Shown piece after piece: positions 45,832 through 55,116 of a stretch of DNA of 64,000 bases. The position numbers were made by a program, and so were the translations under genes. Position 1 is the stretch's first letter; each line of letters opens with the position of its first letter. The DNA is taken from NCBI GenBank assembly GCA_947259295.1, contig CAMYMG010000058.1:1-64000 (forward strand). Reading direction: 5' to 3'. This DNA is from an uncultured Rhizobiaceae bacterium (GTDB lineage Bacteria > Pseudomonadota > Alphaproteobacteria > Rhizobiales > Rhizobiaceae). The notes under the pieces were generated by a model that saw nothing but the letters and a program-made list of their open reading frames with translations, did not search any database and had not been told where the DNA came from.

Positions 45832-46989
45832 CTAGCGGCCGCCGATGACGCCGATGTAGTCCGACACCCAGCGGTAATAGGGCACGCACTGGTCATTCTG
45901 GCTGGCGCATTTCGAGGTCGGCGTGGTCCAGAAATGGACCTTCTCGAAATTGTCCATGCCGTTGGTGGTGCAGCCCTCGGCCGTCTGCATGCCGCGGCCA
46001 TCGGTACAGGCGGCGGGAACCGAGGGGTTGGCGCCGAACCAGACCGACAGGTCGCTCTGCAGGTTGGAGGCCAGCGAATGCTCCATCCACATGTAGGCGC
46101 AGTTCGGGTTGGCGCTGTCGACATGCATCATGGTGGTGTCGGCCCAGCCGGTGACGCCCTCTTCCGGGAAGACCGATGCAATCGGCTGCTTCTCGCTCTT
46201 CAGGATGTTGACCTGGAACGGCCAAGAGCCGGAGGCGACGACGCCTTCGTTCTTGAAGTCGTCCATCTGGATGAAGGCGTCGTGCCAGTAACGGCCGACC
46301 AGCGTGCGCTGGACGCGCAGCAGATCGAGGGCTGCCTTGTACTGATCCTCGTTGAGCTCGTAGGGGCTCTTGATGCCGAGCTCGGGCTTGTGGGTCATCA
46401 GGTAGAGTGCCGCATCGGCGACGTGGATCGGGCCGTCATAGGCCTGCACGCGGCCCTTGTTGGTCTTGCCGTCGGGGAGGTCCATTTCCTCGAAGACGAC
46501 GTTCCAGCTGGTCGGCGCTTCCTTGAATGTGTCGGTGTTGTACATCAGCACGTTCGGGCCCCACATGTAGGGGACGCCGTAGTGCACGCCGTCGACCGTG
46601 TGCCAGGGAGCATCCTTGAGGCGGTCGTCGACCGTCGACCAGCTCTTGATGAGGTCGATGTTGATCGGCTGGACACGCTTGCCGGCAATGAGGCGCAGTG
46701 AGGCGTCGCCCGATGCGGTGACGAGGTCGAAGCCGCCCTCGTTCATCAGGGCAACCATCTCGTCGGAGGTGTTGGCGGTCTTGACATTGACCTTGCAGCC
46801 AGAGGCCTCTTCGAACTTGGTGACCCAGTCGAAGGCCTTGTCGGTTTCGCCGCGCTCGATATAGCCAGCCCATGCGACGATATTGACCTGCCCCTCGCCG
46901 GCGCCGATCTCCTTGACCTGGGCCATTGCCTGGCCGGTGAAGCTGACCGCGAGGGCGATCGCGGTACAGGATTTCAAGAATGATTTCAT
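45832..46989 (-). CDS. Periplasmic polyamine-binding protein (PotD/YdcS-like)
   Basis: This 385-residue secreted protein has a Sec signal peptide (residues 1-23, cleavage after AMA) and the PotD-type solute-binding family 1/8 fold (VNIVAWAGYIERG at the start of the mature part). Several cysteines occur near the C-terminus and could form disulfides. It is the first structural gene of the transporter operon and lies 123 bp after a LysR gene on the same strand. Substrate putrescine is inferred from the linked patD. Confidence 0.9.
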   Translation of the reverse strand: MKSFLKSCTAIALAVSFTGQAMAQVKEIGAGEGQVNIVAWAGYIERGETDKAFDWVTKFEEASGCKVNVKTANTSDEMVALMNEGGFDLVTASGDASLRLIAGKRVQPINIDLIKSWSTVDDRLKDAPWHTVDGVHYGVPYMWGPNVLMYNTDTFKEAPTSWNVVFEEMDLPDGKTNKGRVQAYDGPIHVADAALYLMTHKPELGIKSPYELNEDQYKAALDLLRVQRTLVGRYWHDAFIQMDDFKNEGVVASGSWPFQVNILKSEKQPIASVFPEEGVTGWADTTMMHVDSANPNCAYMWMEHSLASNLQSDLSVWFGANPSVPAACTDGRGMQTAEGCTTNGMDNFEKVHFWTTPTSKCASQNDQCVPYYRWVSDYIGVIGGR

Positions 46990-47040
46990 GGTGACGTCTC
47001 CCGTTGCAGGGGCCGCTCTGGGACGGCGGCATGATCCCCC

Positions 47041-47067
47041 ACCGGAAGGTTGCCCGAAACTTCCGGT
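47041..47067. promoter_or_regulatory. Inverted repeat upstream of the binding-protein gene
   Basis: ACCGGAAG (47041-47048) and CTTCCGGT (47060-47067) are perfect 8-bp arms 11 bp apart, 50-80 bases before the binding-protein ATG. No T tract follows on either strand, so an operator is more likely than a terminator. Confidence 0.45.
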
Positions 47068-47093
47068 TTCACAAATTCATTTATATGAAAGCC

Positions 47094-47114
47094 GATATCG
47101 GTAAAACCGATATC
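47094..47114. promoter_or_regulatory. LTTR-type palindrome before the polyamine operon
   Basis: GATATCGGT-AAA-ACCGATATC is a perfect 9-bp-arm palindrome that contains ATC-N9-GAT, a LysR-type binding signature. It overlaps the stop codon of the LysR gene (47113-47115) and lies about 105 bases before the binding-protein start. Confidence 0.6.
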
Positions 47115-48051
47115 AGATCGGCCGGTCCGAAAAGCCGGAGCGGGGCCGCTGGCGGACGGTTCGCTGCGACTGCGCGATGCCGATGAAATCGCGGGCGGCC
47201 TGCGGCAGGCCAGAGCCGCGGCGCCAGACCATGCCGACCTGCACGACGGGCAAGGAGCCCGAAATGTCGCGGGACTCGATCCGATCGCCCTCGAGCGACC
47301 AGGGGCGGTAAACGAGGTCCGGCAGGAGCGCCACGCCGGCACCGGTTGCGACCAGGCTGCGCACCGCTTCGACCGAGCGGGTACGGAAGGCGACATGCGG
47401 GCGGGCGCCAAGCGCCGACAGGAGCTTGCCGGTATTTTCCTCGATCTCGTCGACCGACAGCATGATCAGCGGCTCGTCGACGATGTCGCCGACATTGATG
47501 ATCTCGGCCGAGGCGAGCGGATGACCGAGGGGCAACCATAACCGGTAGGAAGAGACCTCGAGGATCTCGGACTGCAGGGCGAGCCGGTCGCGCAGGTTCG
47601 AAATGACCATGACGGCAATGTCGAGCTTTCCGCCCACCAGCAGGTGCTCGAGATAGTCGCCATTGTCCTCGATGGCCGACAGCTCCACCGCCGGATGCGC
47701 GCGGCGGTAGCGCGCCAGCAGATCCGACAGCACATAGCCGGCGACCAGCGAAGTCACGCCCAGTTGCAGGCGGCCGGTGGTGGTCTCGCGAGTCCCGAAG
47801 AAGCTGCGCCGTGCGTCTGAAACATCGGCCAGGATCTTCGTCGCATGGCGTAGGAACTGGTGGCCCTTGTGGGTAATGTTGAGACCGCGCGGGTGGCGCT
47901 CGAAGAGCTCGATGCCGAGATCGCTCTCAAGCTCCTTGATCGCCTGGGTGACGGAGGACTGGGAGATCGAGAGGTTCTGCGCGGCGCGCGAGATCGTGCC
48001 CTGTTCGGCAACGGCGACGAAATACTGCAACTGCCGGAATGTGAAGGCCAT
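47113..48051 (-). CDS. LysR family transcriptional regulator
   Basis: This 312-residue LTTR has an HTH within residues 1-60 (GTISRAAQNLSISQSSVTQAIKELE) and an effector-binding domain (about 90-295). The ATG at 48051 is the natural start, although the frame extends far upstream. It is upstream of and co-directional with the polyamine transporter operon, unlike the usual divergent layout. The ATC-N9-GAT palindrome at its 3' end suggests it controls that operon. The gene at 48139 (Rrf2) is divergent. Confidence 0.92.
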   Translation of the reverse strand: MAFTFRQLQYFVAVAEQGTISRAAQNLSISQSSVTQAIKELESDLGIELFERHPRGLNITHKGHQFLRHATKILADVSDARRSFFGTRETTTGRLQLGVTSLVAGYVLSDLLARYRRAHPAVELSAIEDNGDYLEHLLVGGKLDIAVMVISNLRDRLALQSEILEVSSYRLWLPLGHPLASAEIINVGDIVDEPLIMLSVDEIEENTGKLLSALGARPHVAFRTRSVEAVRSLVATGAGVALLPDLVYRPWSLEGDRIESRDISGSLPVVQVGMVWRRGSGLPQAARDFIGIAQSQRTVRQRPRSGFSDRPI

Positions 48052-48121
48052 GGCGCGACTAAACACGCAAGAAGCCGCGATGGGAAGGCGTGCCAGCAAG
48101 GGCTTGACCAGCGTTCGATTC

Positions 48122-48138
48122 GTAACTATCAAAGTTAC
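48122..48138. promoter_or_regulatory. Candidate Rrf2 operator abutting the start codon
   Basis: GTAACT-ATCAA-AGTTAC is a perfect 6-bp-arm palindrome occupying the 17 bases immediately before the ATG at 48139. It replaces any Shine-Dalgarno sequence. An autoregulatory site for the Rrf2 protein is the simplest reading. Confidence 0.62.
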
Positions 48139-48588
48139 ATGAAACGCAACAGCCGCCTTTCCTCCATGCTTCACATCCTGGTCCACATGGCCACCAGCCG
48201 CGACGAAGCGATGACATCCGAGCAACTGGCCGGCTTCGTGCACACCAATGCAGTCGTCATCCGCCGCGCCTTTGCCGGATTGCGCGAGGCCGGAATCGTT
48301 GCTTCGGCACGCGGCCATGGAGGTGGGTGGCAGCTGGCCAAGGCACCCGAGACGATCTCGCTGGCAGAAATCTGCACCGCTCTTGGCGAAAGCCTGCTGC
48401 CTTTCGGCACAGAACCGGAAGCACCCGGATGCCTTGTCGAGCAGGCGGTGATCGGGGCGCTCGACGAGTTTCGCCGCGACGCCGAGAAGCTGCTTGCCGA
48501 AAAACTCAGCCGCGTTTCGCTGGCCGATATCGCCGCGACAGTAGGACCCAATATGCACCTGACAGGAGCCCACAGCCATGCATCATGA
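48139..48588 (+). CDS. Rrf2 family transcriptional regulator (YwnA-like)
   Basis: This 149-residue Rrf2 winged-helix protein begins MKRNSRLSSMLHILVHMA and has the HTH TSEQLAGFVHTNAVVIRRAFAGLREAGIV (about 26-54). Only one cysteine is present (about 95), so it lacks the three-Cys Fe-S motif of IscR/NsrR and resembles YwnA-type members. It overlaps the thioredoxin-reductase-like gene by 11 nt and probably represses the pair. Confidence 0.9.
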   Translation: MKRNSRLSSMLHILVHMATSRDEAMTSEQLAGFVHTNAVVIRRAFAGLREAGIVASARGHGGGWQLAKAPETISLAEICTALGESLLPFGTEPEAPGCLVEQAVIGALDEFRRDAEKLLAEKLSRVSLADIAATVGPNMHLTGAHSHAS

Positions 48589-49489
48589 TGCAATCGTCAT
48601 CGGCGGCAGTTTCGCCGGCCTGTCGGCCGCCACGCAACTGGCGCGCGCCAGGCGCAGCGTGCTGGTGATCGATGCCGGAGAGCCGCGCAATCGGTTTGCC
48701 GAGCACGCGCACGGGTTCCTCGCTCAAGATGGCGAGCCGCCCTCGGCGATCCTGAACAAGGCGCGGCGCCAGCTGGCGGCCTACCCGACAGCAAGGATGA
48801 TCGATGGCCGGGCGACGCTGGCCGCCAAGGCAGACGGCGGCTTCGAGGTAACCGTCGGCGACCAGACAGGTTTCACCGGGTCGAGACTGATCCTGGCCAC
48901 CGGCATCGCCGACCAACTCCCGGACATTCCGGGTCTTACCGAGCGCTGGGGCAAGACGGTGATCCACTGCCCCTATTGCCACGGCTACGAATTCGGCGGC
49001 GGTGCGCTCGGCGTGCTGGCAACGGGCGCGCCTTCGATCCACCAGGCGCTGGTGGTCGCGGACTGGGGTGCTACGACCTTGTTCTGCGCCCGCGCGTTCC
49101 GACCCGACGCAGCACAGACTGAACAGCTTCGCCAGCGCGGCGTGGCGGTCGAGACAATACCGCTGGCCGGGGTCGAGGACGGTCCGGACGGCGGCATCTC
49201 GGCCCGGCTGGACGACGGCACGCACAGGAGCATTCGCGGCCTGTTCGTCGCGCCGCGTTCGCGCATGGCAGGGCCTGCCGCCGAGCAGTTGGGCTGCGAG
49301 ATGACGGAAGGCATGCTCGGTCCACTCATCAAGGTCGACGAGATGCGGCGGACCAGTGTCGCAGGCTGCTTCGCAGCAGGCGATGCTGCGCAACCGGCGC
49401 AAAGCATCCCGTTTGCGGTGTCGACCGGCGCATTCGCGGGCCTCGCCGCGCATCAGTCTTTGATGTTCGGCCTGCCCGCCGGAGGGTGA
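48578..49489 (+). CDS. Thioredoxin-reductase-like NAD(P)/FAD oxidoreductase
   Basis: This 303-residue pyridine nucleotide-disulfide oxidoreductase has the FAD motif IGGSFAGLSAA (about 8-18), a CPYC redox centre (HCPYCHGYE, about 130-138) and the C-terminal FAAGDAAQPAQS. The centre differs from the CATC of TrxB. The NADP domain glycine motif is degenerate (GVLATGAPS), as in related YwnA-linked reductases. It is coupled to the Rrf2 gene, suggesting an inducible redox or detoxification role. Confidence 0.88.
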   Translation: MHHDAIVIGGSFAGLSAATQLARARRSVLVIDAGEPRNRFAEHAHGFLAQDGEPPSAILNKARRQLAAYPTARMIDGRATLAAKADGGFEVTVGDQTGFTGSRLILATGIADQLPDIPGLTERWGKTVIHCPYCHGYEFGGGALGVLATGAPSIHQALVVADWGATTLFCARAFRPDAAQTEQLRQRGVAVETIPLAGVEDGPDGGISARLDDGTHRSIRGLFVAPRSRMAGPAAEQLGCEMTEGMLGPLIKVDEMRRTSVAGCFAAGDAAQPAQSIPFAVSTGAFAGLAAHQSLMFGLPAGG

Positions 49490-49519
49490 CAGGGGCAATG
49501 CTCCCTGTCACGACCTGGT

Positions 49520-49891
49520 TCAGGCGGTGGCGTCTTCGGCGACGGCGTCCGGCATGTTCTTCTTGCAGGAGGCGATGCAGTTCTTGGCGCTGGACTTTGA
49601 CGTGTAGCTCTCGGAAATCACCATCGGCTCGCCGTTCGCGGCGACGAAGCGGACCATGAACTGATCGTCCTTGGTGCCGGCGATCTCGAAACGATAGCCT
49701 TTGGCAGTCTCGTCGTTGGTCAAGTCGGCGACCGCGGCATCCGGCGCATTCTTCTTCAAGGATTCGATGCAGTTCTTGGCGCTTGCCTTGCCCTTGTAGC
49801 TCTCGGACCAGACCATGACTTCCGAATTATACAGAAACTGGACGCCAAACTGATCGTTCTTGCGGTCGGTGATCTTGAACTTGTAACCCAT
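49520..49891 (-). CDS. DUF1508 (YegP-like) tandem-domain protein
   Basis: This 123-residue small cytoplasmic protein has two DUF1508 repeats: residues 1-50 (FKITDRKNDQFGV, SESYKGKASAKNCIESLKKNAPDA) and 65-115 (FEIAGTKDDQFMV, SESYTSKSSAKNCIASCKKNMPDA). YegP-type proteins are of unknown function. The start at 49891 follows GAGGAG; an ATG 15 codons upstream is possible. It is convergent with the oxidoreductase gene. Confidence 0.88.
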   Translation of the reverse strand: MGYKFKITDRKNDQFGVQFLYNSEVMVWSESYKGKASAKNCIESLKKNAPDAAVADLTNDETAKGYRFEIAGTKDDQFMVRFVAANGEPMVISESYTSKSSAKNCIASCKKNMPDAVAEDATA

Positions 49892-49982
49892 GTATTCCGG
49901 CTCCTCTCTGTTTGCCTCCTCCTTATTGGACGTCATGGCGCGCGAGGCAACCCTGAATGGCCGAGTTCACTTGGTTCAATGT

Positions 49983-50813
49983 TCAGCTTGCGTGGTGGCG
50001 CGGCCCGGCGGCAACGAGCAGACCCGTCCCCGCCTGCTCGAGCGCGGCGACGATTTCTGGCGGAGGCGCGCGGTCGGTAGCGAGTTCGCTGAACCCGTCG
50101 AAGCCGCAGACCTGCACCAGACCCTGGCGGCCGAATTTGCTGTGGTCGGTGACGACCACCGAGCGCGTGCCGCGAGACAGCACCACGCGAGCAAACTCCG
50201 CTTCCTCGAGCACGTAGTCCATGACGCCGTTCTCTGCGTTGACGGCGCCGGCGGAAATGACCGCGTGGTTCATCGAGAAGCGGCTGACGAATTCGATAGC
50301 CGAGACGCCGAAGGCGGCGCCCGAATCGCTGCGCAACTCGCCGCCTGTCATGTAGACCTTGTTGCCGTTGACGGTGGCAAGCGTGCGGGCGATGTCCGAC
50401 GAGTTGGTGACGACGGTAAGCCGACGGTGGCCGAGCAGTTCGCGGGCCAGGAAACTGGTCGTCGTGCCGGTATCGAGCATCACGGATTCGCCGTCGCGGA
50501 TGGTTGCGGCGACGAGCTTCGCGATAGCGCGCTTGGCCTCGGCGTTCTCGCGCATGCGGCGTTCGAAAGGTGCCTCTCCAACCATCGCTGGCAGGCCAAT
50601 GGCACCGTGCATCTTGAGCACTGCGCCATTGCGGGACAATGGTTTGACGTCGCGCCGCACAGTTTCCAGCGACACGCCGAGCTTCTGCGCAAGGCTGGCA
50701 ATGGTGACGGTGCCTTCCTCCTGCAACACCTTCAATATCTCGCCGTGCCGCTTCGAATGGTTCACCACCGCGCTCGATCTCCGCCGCAACCCGTCCCGGG
50801 TCTTCATGGTCAT
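49983..50813 (-). CDS. DeoR/GlpR family transcriptional regulator
   Basis: This 276-residue protein has a DeoR winged HTH (about 20-75, VTIASLAQKLGVSLETVRRDVKPL) and a DeoRC sensor domain with the DTGTTTSFLA sugar-phosphate-binding motif (about 114-123). The ATG at 50813 is used. It is divergent from the phosphotransferase/dehydrogenase genes beginning at 51016, about 200 bp away, and is the likely regulator of that locus, perhaps sensing a phosphorylated product. Confidence 0.9.
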   Translation of the reverse strand: MTMKTRDGLRRRSSAVVNHSKRHGEILKVLQEEGTVTIASLAQKLGVSLETVRRDVKPLSRNGAVLKMHGAIGLPAMVGEAPFERRMRENAEAKRAIAKLVAATIRDGESVMLDTGTTTSFLARELLGHRRLTVVTNSSDIARTLATVNGNKVYMTGGELRSDSGAAFGVSAIEFVSRFSMNHAVISAGAVNAENGVMDYVLEEAEFARVVLSRGTRSVVVTDHSKFGRQGLVQVCGFDGFSELATDRAPPPEIVAALEQAGTGLLVAAGPRHHAS

Positions 50814-51015
50814 TGAAGCATGTCCGGCGCTGCTGTGGAAGTCGGACAAAAACGGGCAGAAAGACAGAAAAAGCCACAAGTTCGCGTTGACAATGCCATT
50901 GCCGCCGGTCGACATTGCATCGGCATTCATCAAGCCCGCGCCCACCGGCGGGCCAACCTCAAGGACCCCGCGTGCAAGGCATGAGTGGCGGACAAGCAGT
51001 GGCAAGGCACCGGGA

Positions 51016-51906
51016 GTGAGCGCGACCGAGGCGCGCATCCGGGCGCTCCCCCTCTGGAACGGCTCGCTCAGCATCGAACCCCTGAAGGGCGGCCTCAGCA
51101 ACGAAAGCTTTCTGGTCAAGGACGCGAATGGCAGGCATGTCGTTCGCTTCGGGCGCGACTTCCCCTTCCACCACGTCTATCGCGAACGCGAGATAATGAC
51201 CGCGCGGGCGGCGAGCGAGGCCGGCTTCGCGCCTGCCGTCGAATATGCAGAGCCCGGCGTCATGGTGTCTGTGTTTCTCGGCGCCAGGACCTATGGCGGC
51301 GACGACGTGCGCGAGAACCGCCGGCGCATCGCCAAGCTGATGCGCGCCTTCCATCGCGAGATGCCGAAGCACGTGTCGGGCGCCGGCTTCATGTTCTGGG
51401 TCTTCCACGTCATCCGGGACTATGCCCGGTCGCTTGAGGCCGGCAATAGCCGGATGACCCCTCACCTGCCGTCCTACCTCGCGCTCGCCGAGGAGCTGGA
51501 GAAGGTGCAGGCGCCGCTGCCGGTGGTGTTCGGTCACAACGACCTTTTGCCGGCCAATTTTCTCGATGACGGGCAAAAACTCTGGCTGATCGACTTCGAA
51601 TATGCCGGCTTCAACACGGCAATGTTCGACCTCGCCGGGGCCGCCTCCAACGCCGGCATGACGGGAGAAGAGTCCGACCAGTTGCTGACCGCCTATTTCG
51701 GACATGAACCGGACGAAAAGCTGCGCCGCTCTCATGCCGCCATGCAATGCGCCTCGCTGCTGCGCGAGGCGATGTGGAGCATGATCTCGGAACTGCATCT
51801 CGCCGCGCCCGGCGCGGACTACGAAGCCTACACCGCGGAGAACCTGGTACGCCTCGAGGCGGCGCTGGAGAGCTATCGCACCACCTACGGAAAGCTGCCG
51901 ACATGA
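51016..51906 (+). CDS. Choline/ethanolamine kinase-like phosphotransferase (first copy)
   Basis: This 296-residue APH/choline-kinase-fold protein starts at GTG 51016 (AAGG about 8 bases upstream). Visible motifs are GGLSNESFLV (nucleotide loop), catalytic Brenner motif HNDLLPANFL (about 174-183) and metal-binding IDFEYAGFN. It phosphorylates a small alcohol such as choline or an N-methylated relative. It overlaps the flavoprotein gene by ATGA. A second, diverged copy lies at 55117. Confidence 0.88.
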   Translation: MSATEARIRALPLWNGSLSIEPLKGGLSNESFLVKDANGRHVVRFGRDFPFHHVYREREIMTARAASEAGFAPAVEYAEPGVMVSVFLGARTYGGDDVRENRRRIAKLMRAFHREMPKHVSGAGFMFWVFHVIRDYARSLEAGNSRMTPHLPSYLALAEELEKVQAPLPVVFGHNDLLPANFLDDGQKLWLIDFEYAGFNTAMFDLAGAASNAGMTGEESDQLLTAYFGHEPDEKLRRSHAAMQCASLLREAMWSMISELHLAAPGADYEAYTAENLVRLEAALESYRTTYGKLPT

Positions 51907-54344
51907 CGCTGCCAAGCCACGCCCAGACCGTCGTCATCGGCGGCGGCATCATCGGCTGTTCGACGGCCTATCACCTGGCGCGCGACCACAAGGCGGACGT
52001 GGTGCTGCTCGAACAGGGCAAGCTGACCTCGGGCTCGACGTGGCATGCCGCCGGCCTCGTCGGACAGCTGCGGTCGTCGGCCTCGATCACCAAGGTGCTG
52101 AAATATTCCGTCGACCTCTACAAGCAGCTCGAGGCCGAGACCGGCCTTGCCACCGGCTGGAAGATGACCGGCTGCCTGCGGCTCGCCACCAACCAGGACC
52201 GATGGACGGAGTACAAGCGGCTGGCGACGACGGCAAAAAGCTTCGGCATGGACATGCATCTGGTGTCGCCGGATGAGGTGAAGAAGATGTGGCCGCTGAT
52301 GGAGACCTCCGACCTCGTCGGCGCCTCCTGGCTGCCGACCGACGGACAGGCGAGCCCGTCCGACATCACGCAGTCGCTCGCCAAGGGCGCGCGCATGCAT
52401 GGCGCCAAGATCCACGAGGAGGTGCGGGTCACCGGCTTCGAGATGAGCGGCAGGCACATCACCGCCGTGAAGACGAACAAGGGCGACATTGCCTGCGACA
52501 GGGTAGTGAACTGCGCCGGGCAATGGGCGCGGCAGGTCGGCGCGATGGCCGGCATCAACGTGCCGCTGCAGCCGGTCAAGCACCAGTACATCATCACCGA
52601 GAAGATCGACGGGCTGGCGAGCGACGCGCCGACGATCCGCGATCCCGACCGGCGCACCTATTTCAAGGAAGAGGTCGGCGGGCTGGTGATGGGCGGCTAC
52701 GAGCCCAACCCGCAGGCATGGACGACGGGCGACGTGCCCAACGACTGGGAGTTCCGCCTGTTCGACGATGATTTCGACCATTTCGAGCAGCATATGGACC
52801 AGGCGATGGCGCGCATCCCGGCGCTGGAGACCGCCGGCGTCAAGCAGATGATCAACGGGCCGGAGAGCTTTACGCCGGACGGCAACTTCATCCTCGGCGC
52901 CGCGCCCGAGTGCGCCAACATGTATGTCGGCGCAGGCTTCAACGCCTTCGGCATCGCGTCTGGCGGCGGCGCCGGCTGGGTGCTGGCCGAGTGGACAATG
53001 GCCGGCGAGGCGCCGCTCGACCTCTGGGTCGTCGACATCCGCCGCTTCTCCGACATGCACCGTGACCGGCAATGGGTCTGCGACCGCACGCTCGAGGCCT
53101 ATGGCAAGCATTACACGATCGGCTTCCCGCACGAAGAGTACGATTCAGGCCGTCCGCGCATCGTTTCGCCGCTCTACGAACGGCTGAAGAAGCACAACGC
53201 CGTGTTCGGGTCGAAGCTCGGCTGGGAACGGCCGAACTGGTTCGCACCGGACGGCATGGAACCCAGGGACGTCTATTCCATGGGCCGGCAGAACTGGTTC
53301 GAAGCGGTCGGCGAGGAGCACCGGCACGTCCGCGAGAAGGTCGGCATCTTCGACCAGTCGTCCTTCGCGAAGTACGAGATGGCGGGCAGGGATGCGCAAA
53401 AGGCGCTCGACTGGATCTGCGCCAACGACGTGTCGAAGCCGGCCGGGCGGCTAACCTACACGCAGTTGCTCAACACGCGCGGCGGCATCGAGGCCGACCT
53501 GACCGTGGCGCGGCTGGCGGAGGACAGGTTCTACATCGTCACCGGAACTGGTTTCCGCACGCACGACCTCGCCTGGATCCAGGACCACATCGGCGACGAC
53601 CTCGACGCCGGGATGGTCGACGTCACCGAGAGGTTCGGCACACTGTCTCTGATGGGGCCGCGGGCACGCGACGTGCTTGCGGCAGTGACGAAGGCGGACG
53701 TCTCGAACGAGGCCTTCCCGTTCGGCCATGTACGCGAGATCGAGATTGCCGGCGCGACGGTGCGCGCGCTGCGCGTCACCTATGTCGGCGAACTCGGCTG
53801 GGAACTGCATATTCCGATCGGCGCGACGGGCGAGGTGTTCGACGCGCTGATGGCGGCGGGCAAGGCGCATGACATCCGGCCGATCGGCTATCGGGCGCTG
53901 GAATCGCTCAGGCTCGAAAAGGGCTACCGCGCCTGGGGCGCCGACATCACGCCGAACGACACGCCTTTCGAAGCCGGGCTCGGCTGGGCCGTCAAACTGC
54001 GCAAGAACACCGACTTCGTCGGGCGCGAGGCGCTGGGCAAGCTCAACGGCGCGGCGCTGACGAAACGCTTTGCCGGCTTCACGGTCGACGATCCGGGCGT
54101 CGTGCTGCTCGGCCGCGAGACGATCCTGCGCAATGGCGAGCCGGTCGGCTACCTGACCAGCGGCGGATACGGCTACACAACGGGCAAGAGCATCGGCTAC
54201 GGCTATGTGCGCAACGCCGACGGCGTCAGCGACGAGTTTCTCGTTTCGGGCGACTATGAGCTGGTGGTGGCGATGGCGCGCACTAAGGCGGCGATCCATC
54301 TCGAGCCGCTCTACGACCCGAGGGCGGAGCGCGTGAAGGCGTAG
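51903..54344 (+). CDS. Dimethylglycine/sarcosine dehydrogenase-like protein with GcvT domains
   Basis: This 813-residue fusion has a DAO-type FAD domain (about 1-365, GGGIIGCSTAYHLA; GSTWHAAGL with the His that is covalently flavinylated in mammalian DMGDH). An FAO_M linker, a GcvT aminomethyltransferase domain (about 435-710) and GcvT C domain (about 720-805) follow. Such enzymes oxidatively demethylate N-methylglycines and pass the one-carbon unit to tetrahydrofolate. It overlaps the preceding kinase start-to-stop, and its partners (two kinases, a methyltransferase, DeoR) make an unusual set. Confidence 0.92.
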   Translation: MTLPSHAQTVVIGGGIIGCSTAYHLARDHKADVVLLEQGKLTSGSTWHAAGLVGQLRSSASITKVLKYSVDLYKQLEAETGLATGWKMTGCLRLATNQDRWTEYKRLATTAKSFGMDMHLVSPDEVKKMWPLMETSDLVGASWLPTDGQASPSDITQSLAKGARMHGAKIHEEVRVTGFEMSGRHITAVKTNKGDIACDRVVNCAGQWARQVGAMAGINVPLQPVKHQYIITEKIDGLASDAPTIRDPDRRTYFKEEVGGLVMGGYEPNPQAWTTGDVPNDWEFRLFDDDFDHFEQHMDQAMARIPALETAGVKQMINGPESFTPDGNFILGAAPECANMYVGAGFNAFGIASGGGAGWVLAEWTMAGEAPLDLWVVDIRRFSDMHRDRQWVCDRTLEAYGKHYTIGFPHEEYDSGRPRIVSPLYERLKKHNAVFGSKLGWERPNWFAPDGMEPRDVYSMGRQNWFEAVGEEHRHVREKVGIFDQSSFAKYEMAGRDAQKALDWICANDVSKPAGRLTYTQLLNTRGGIEADLTVARLAEDRFYIVTGTGFRTHDLAWIQDHIGDDLDAGMVDVTERFGTLSLMGPRARDVLAAVTKADVSNEAFPFGHVREIEIAGATVRALRVTYVGELGWELHIPIGATGEVFDALMAAGKAHDIRPIGYRALESLRLEKGYRAWGADITPNDTPFEAGLGWAVKLRKNTDFVGREALGKLNGAALTKRFAGFTVDDPGVVLLGRETILRNGEPVGYLTSGGYGYTTGKSIGYGYVRNADGVSDEFLVSGDYELVVAMARTKAAIHLEPLYDPRAERVKA

Positions 54345-54386
54345 AGCCCGGGGAACAGCGCCTGAACTGCTGCGCCCGAAACCTTT

Positions 54387-55019
54387 CTAGCTTCGGCGCA
54401 GCACCAGCCCGCGGCTCGGCACCGTGCCGGTCTCGCCAGGCATCGAGACATAGGGCTCGGTCTCTTCGACACGGATCAGAACCCCCTGCCCTTCCAGGTC
54501 TTCGATGCGGTCCGAAAAGCCGCCTTCCCACAGCGTGTTCTTGACCGTCAGAACGAGAACGCCGCCCGGCCTGCAGATGCGCAGGAGTTCGTCCAGCCCC
54601 TCGACGCCGACATGGCCCGAGGTGAAGACCCCGGCCGAGACGATGCCGGCGAAGTGGCCGTCGGCGAAGGGCAGCGGGCCGCCCAGCGCCAGTCTGTGGA
54701 GTGCCTTGTAGACGCCCTTCCGGGCGGCCTGCGCCAGCATGCCTTCGGAAATGTCGAGCGCCTCGACATGCGGATAGCCCACGATGCCCAGCCATTCGCC
54801 GATCAGGCCGGTGCCGGCCCCGGCATCGAGCAAGGGTTTGGCTTCGCGCGGCAGATGGCGCGCCAGCAGCGCCAGGCAGATCGACGGGTGCCGATAGCCG
54901 GCGACGGCCATCTCGTGATCATAGGTCTCAGACCAGCCGTCGTAGAGCGCTGCAATCTCCTCAGGTCGCTTCGCCTCGTAGACAGCGCCGAGCGCGCCCT
55001 GGTGTCGTCCGTCAACCAT
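54387..55019 (-). CDS. Class I SAM-dependent methyltransferase
   Basis: This 210-residue methyltransferase of the Methyltransf_11/25 type has motif I LLDAGAGTGLIGEWL (about 64-78), an acidic post-I residue in ALDI and a VLTVKN strand. The start at 55019 follows GGGAAA; an ATG 14 codons upstream is possible. It is encoded opposite to and between the dehydrogenase and the second kinase. A role in methylating a small amine or alcohol of the same pathway is inferred from position only. Confidence 0.85.
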   Translation of the reverse strand: MVDGRHQGALGAVYEAKRPEEIAALYDGWSETYDHEMAVAGYRHPSICLALLARHLPREAKPLLDAGAGTGLIGEWLGIVGYPHVEALDISEGMLAQAARKGVYKALHRLALGGPLPFADGHFAGIVSAGVFTSGHVGVEGLDELLRICRPGGVLVLTVKNTLWEGGFSDRIEDLEGQGVLIRVEETEPYVSMPGETGTVPSRGLVLRRS

Positions 55020-55116
55020 GTGCCATTTCCCAATTCGCGACTTGATCCGATGCCCTCGCATGTTACCCAAAGAGCGGGGGCCGCGGAACGGCCAATCGGA
55101 GAGGGAGCACGAAGCG

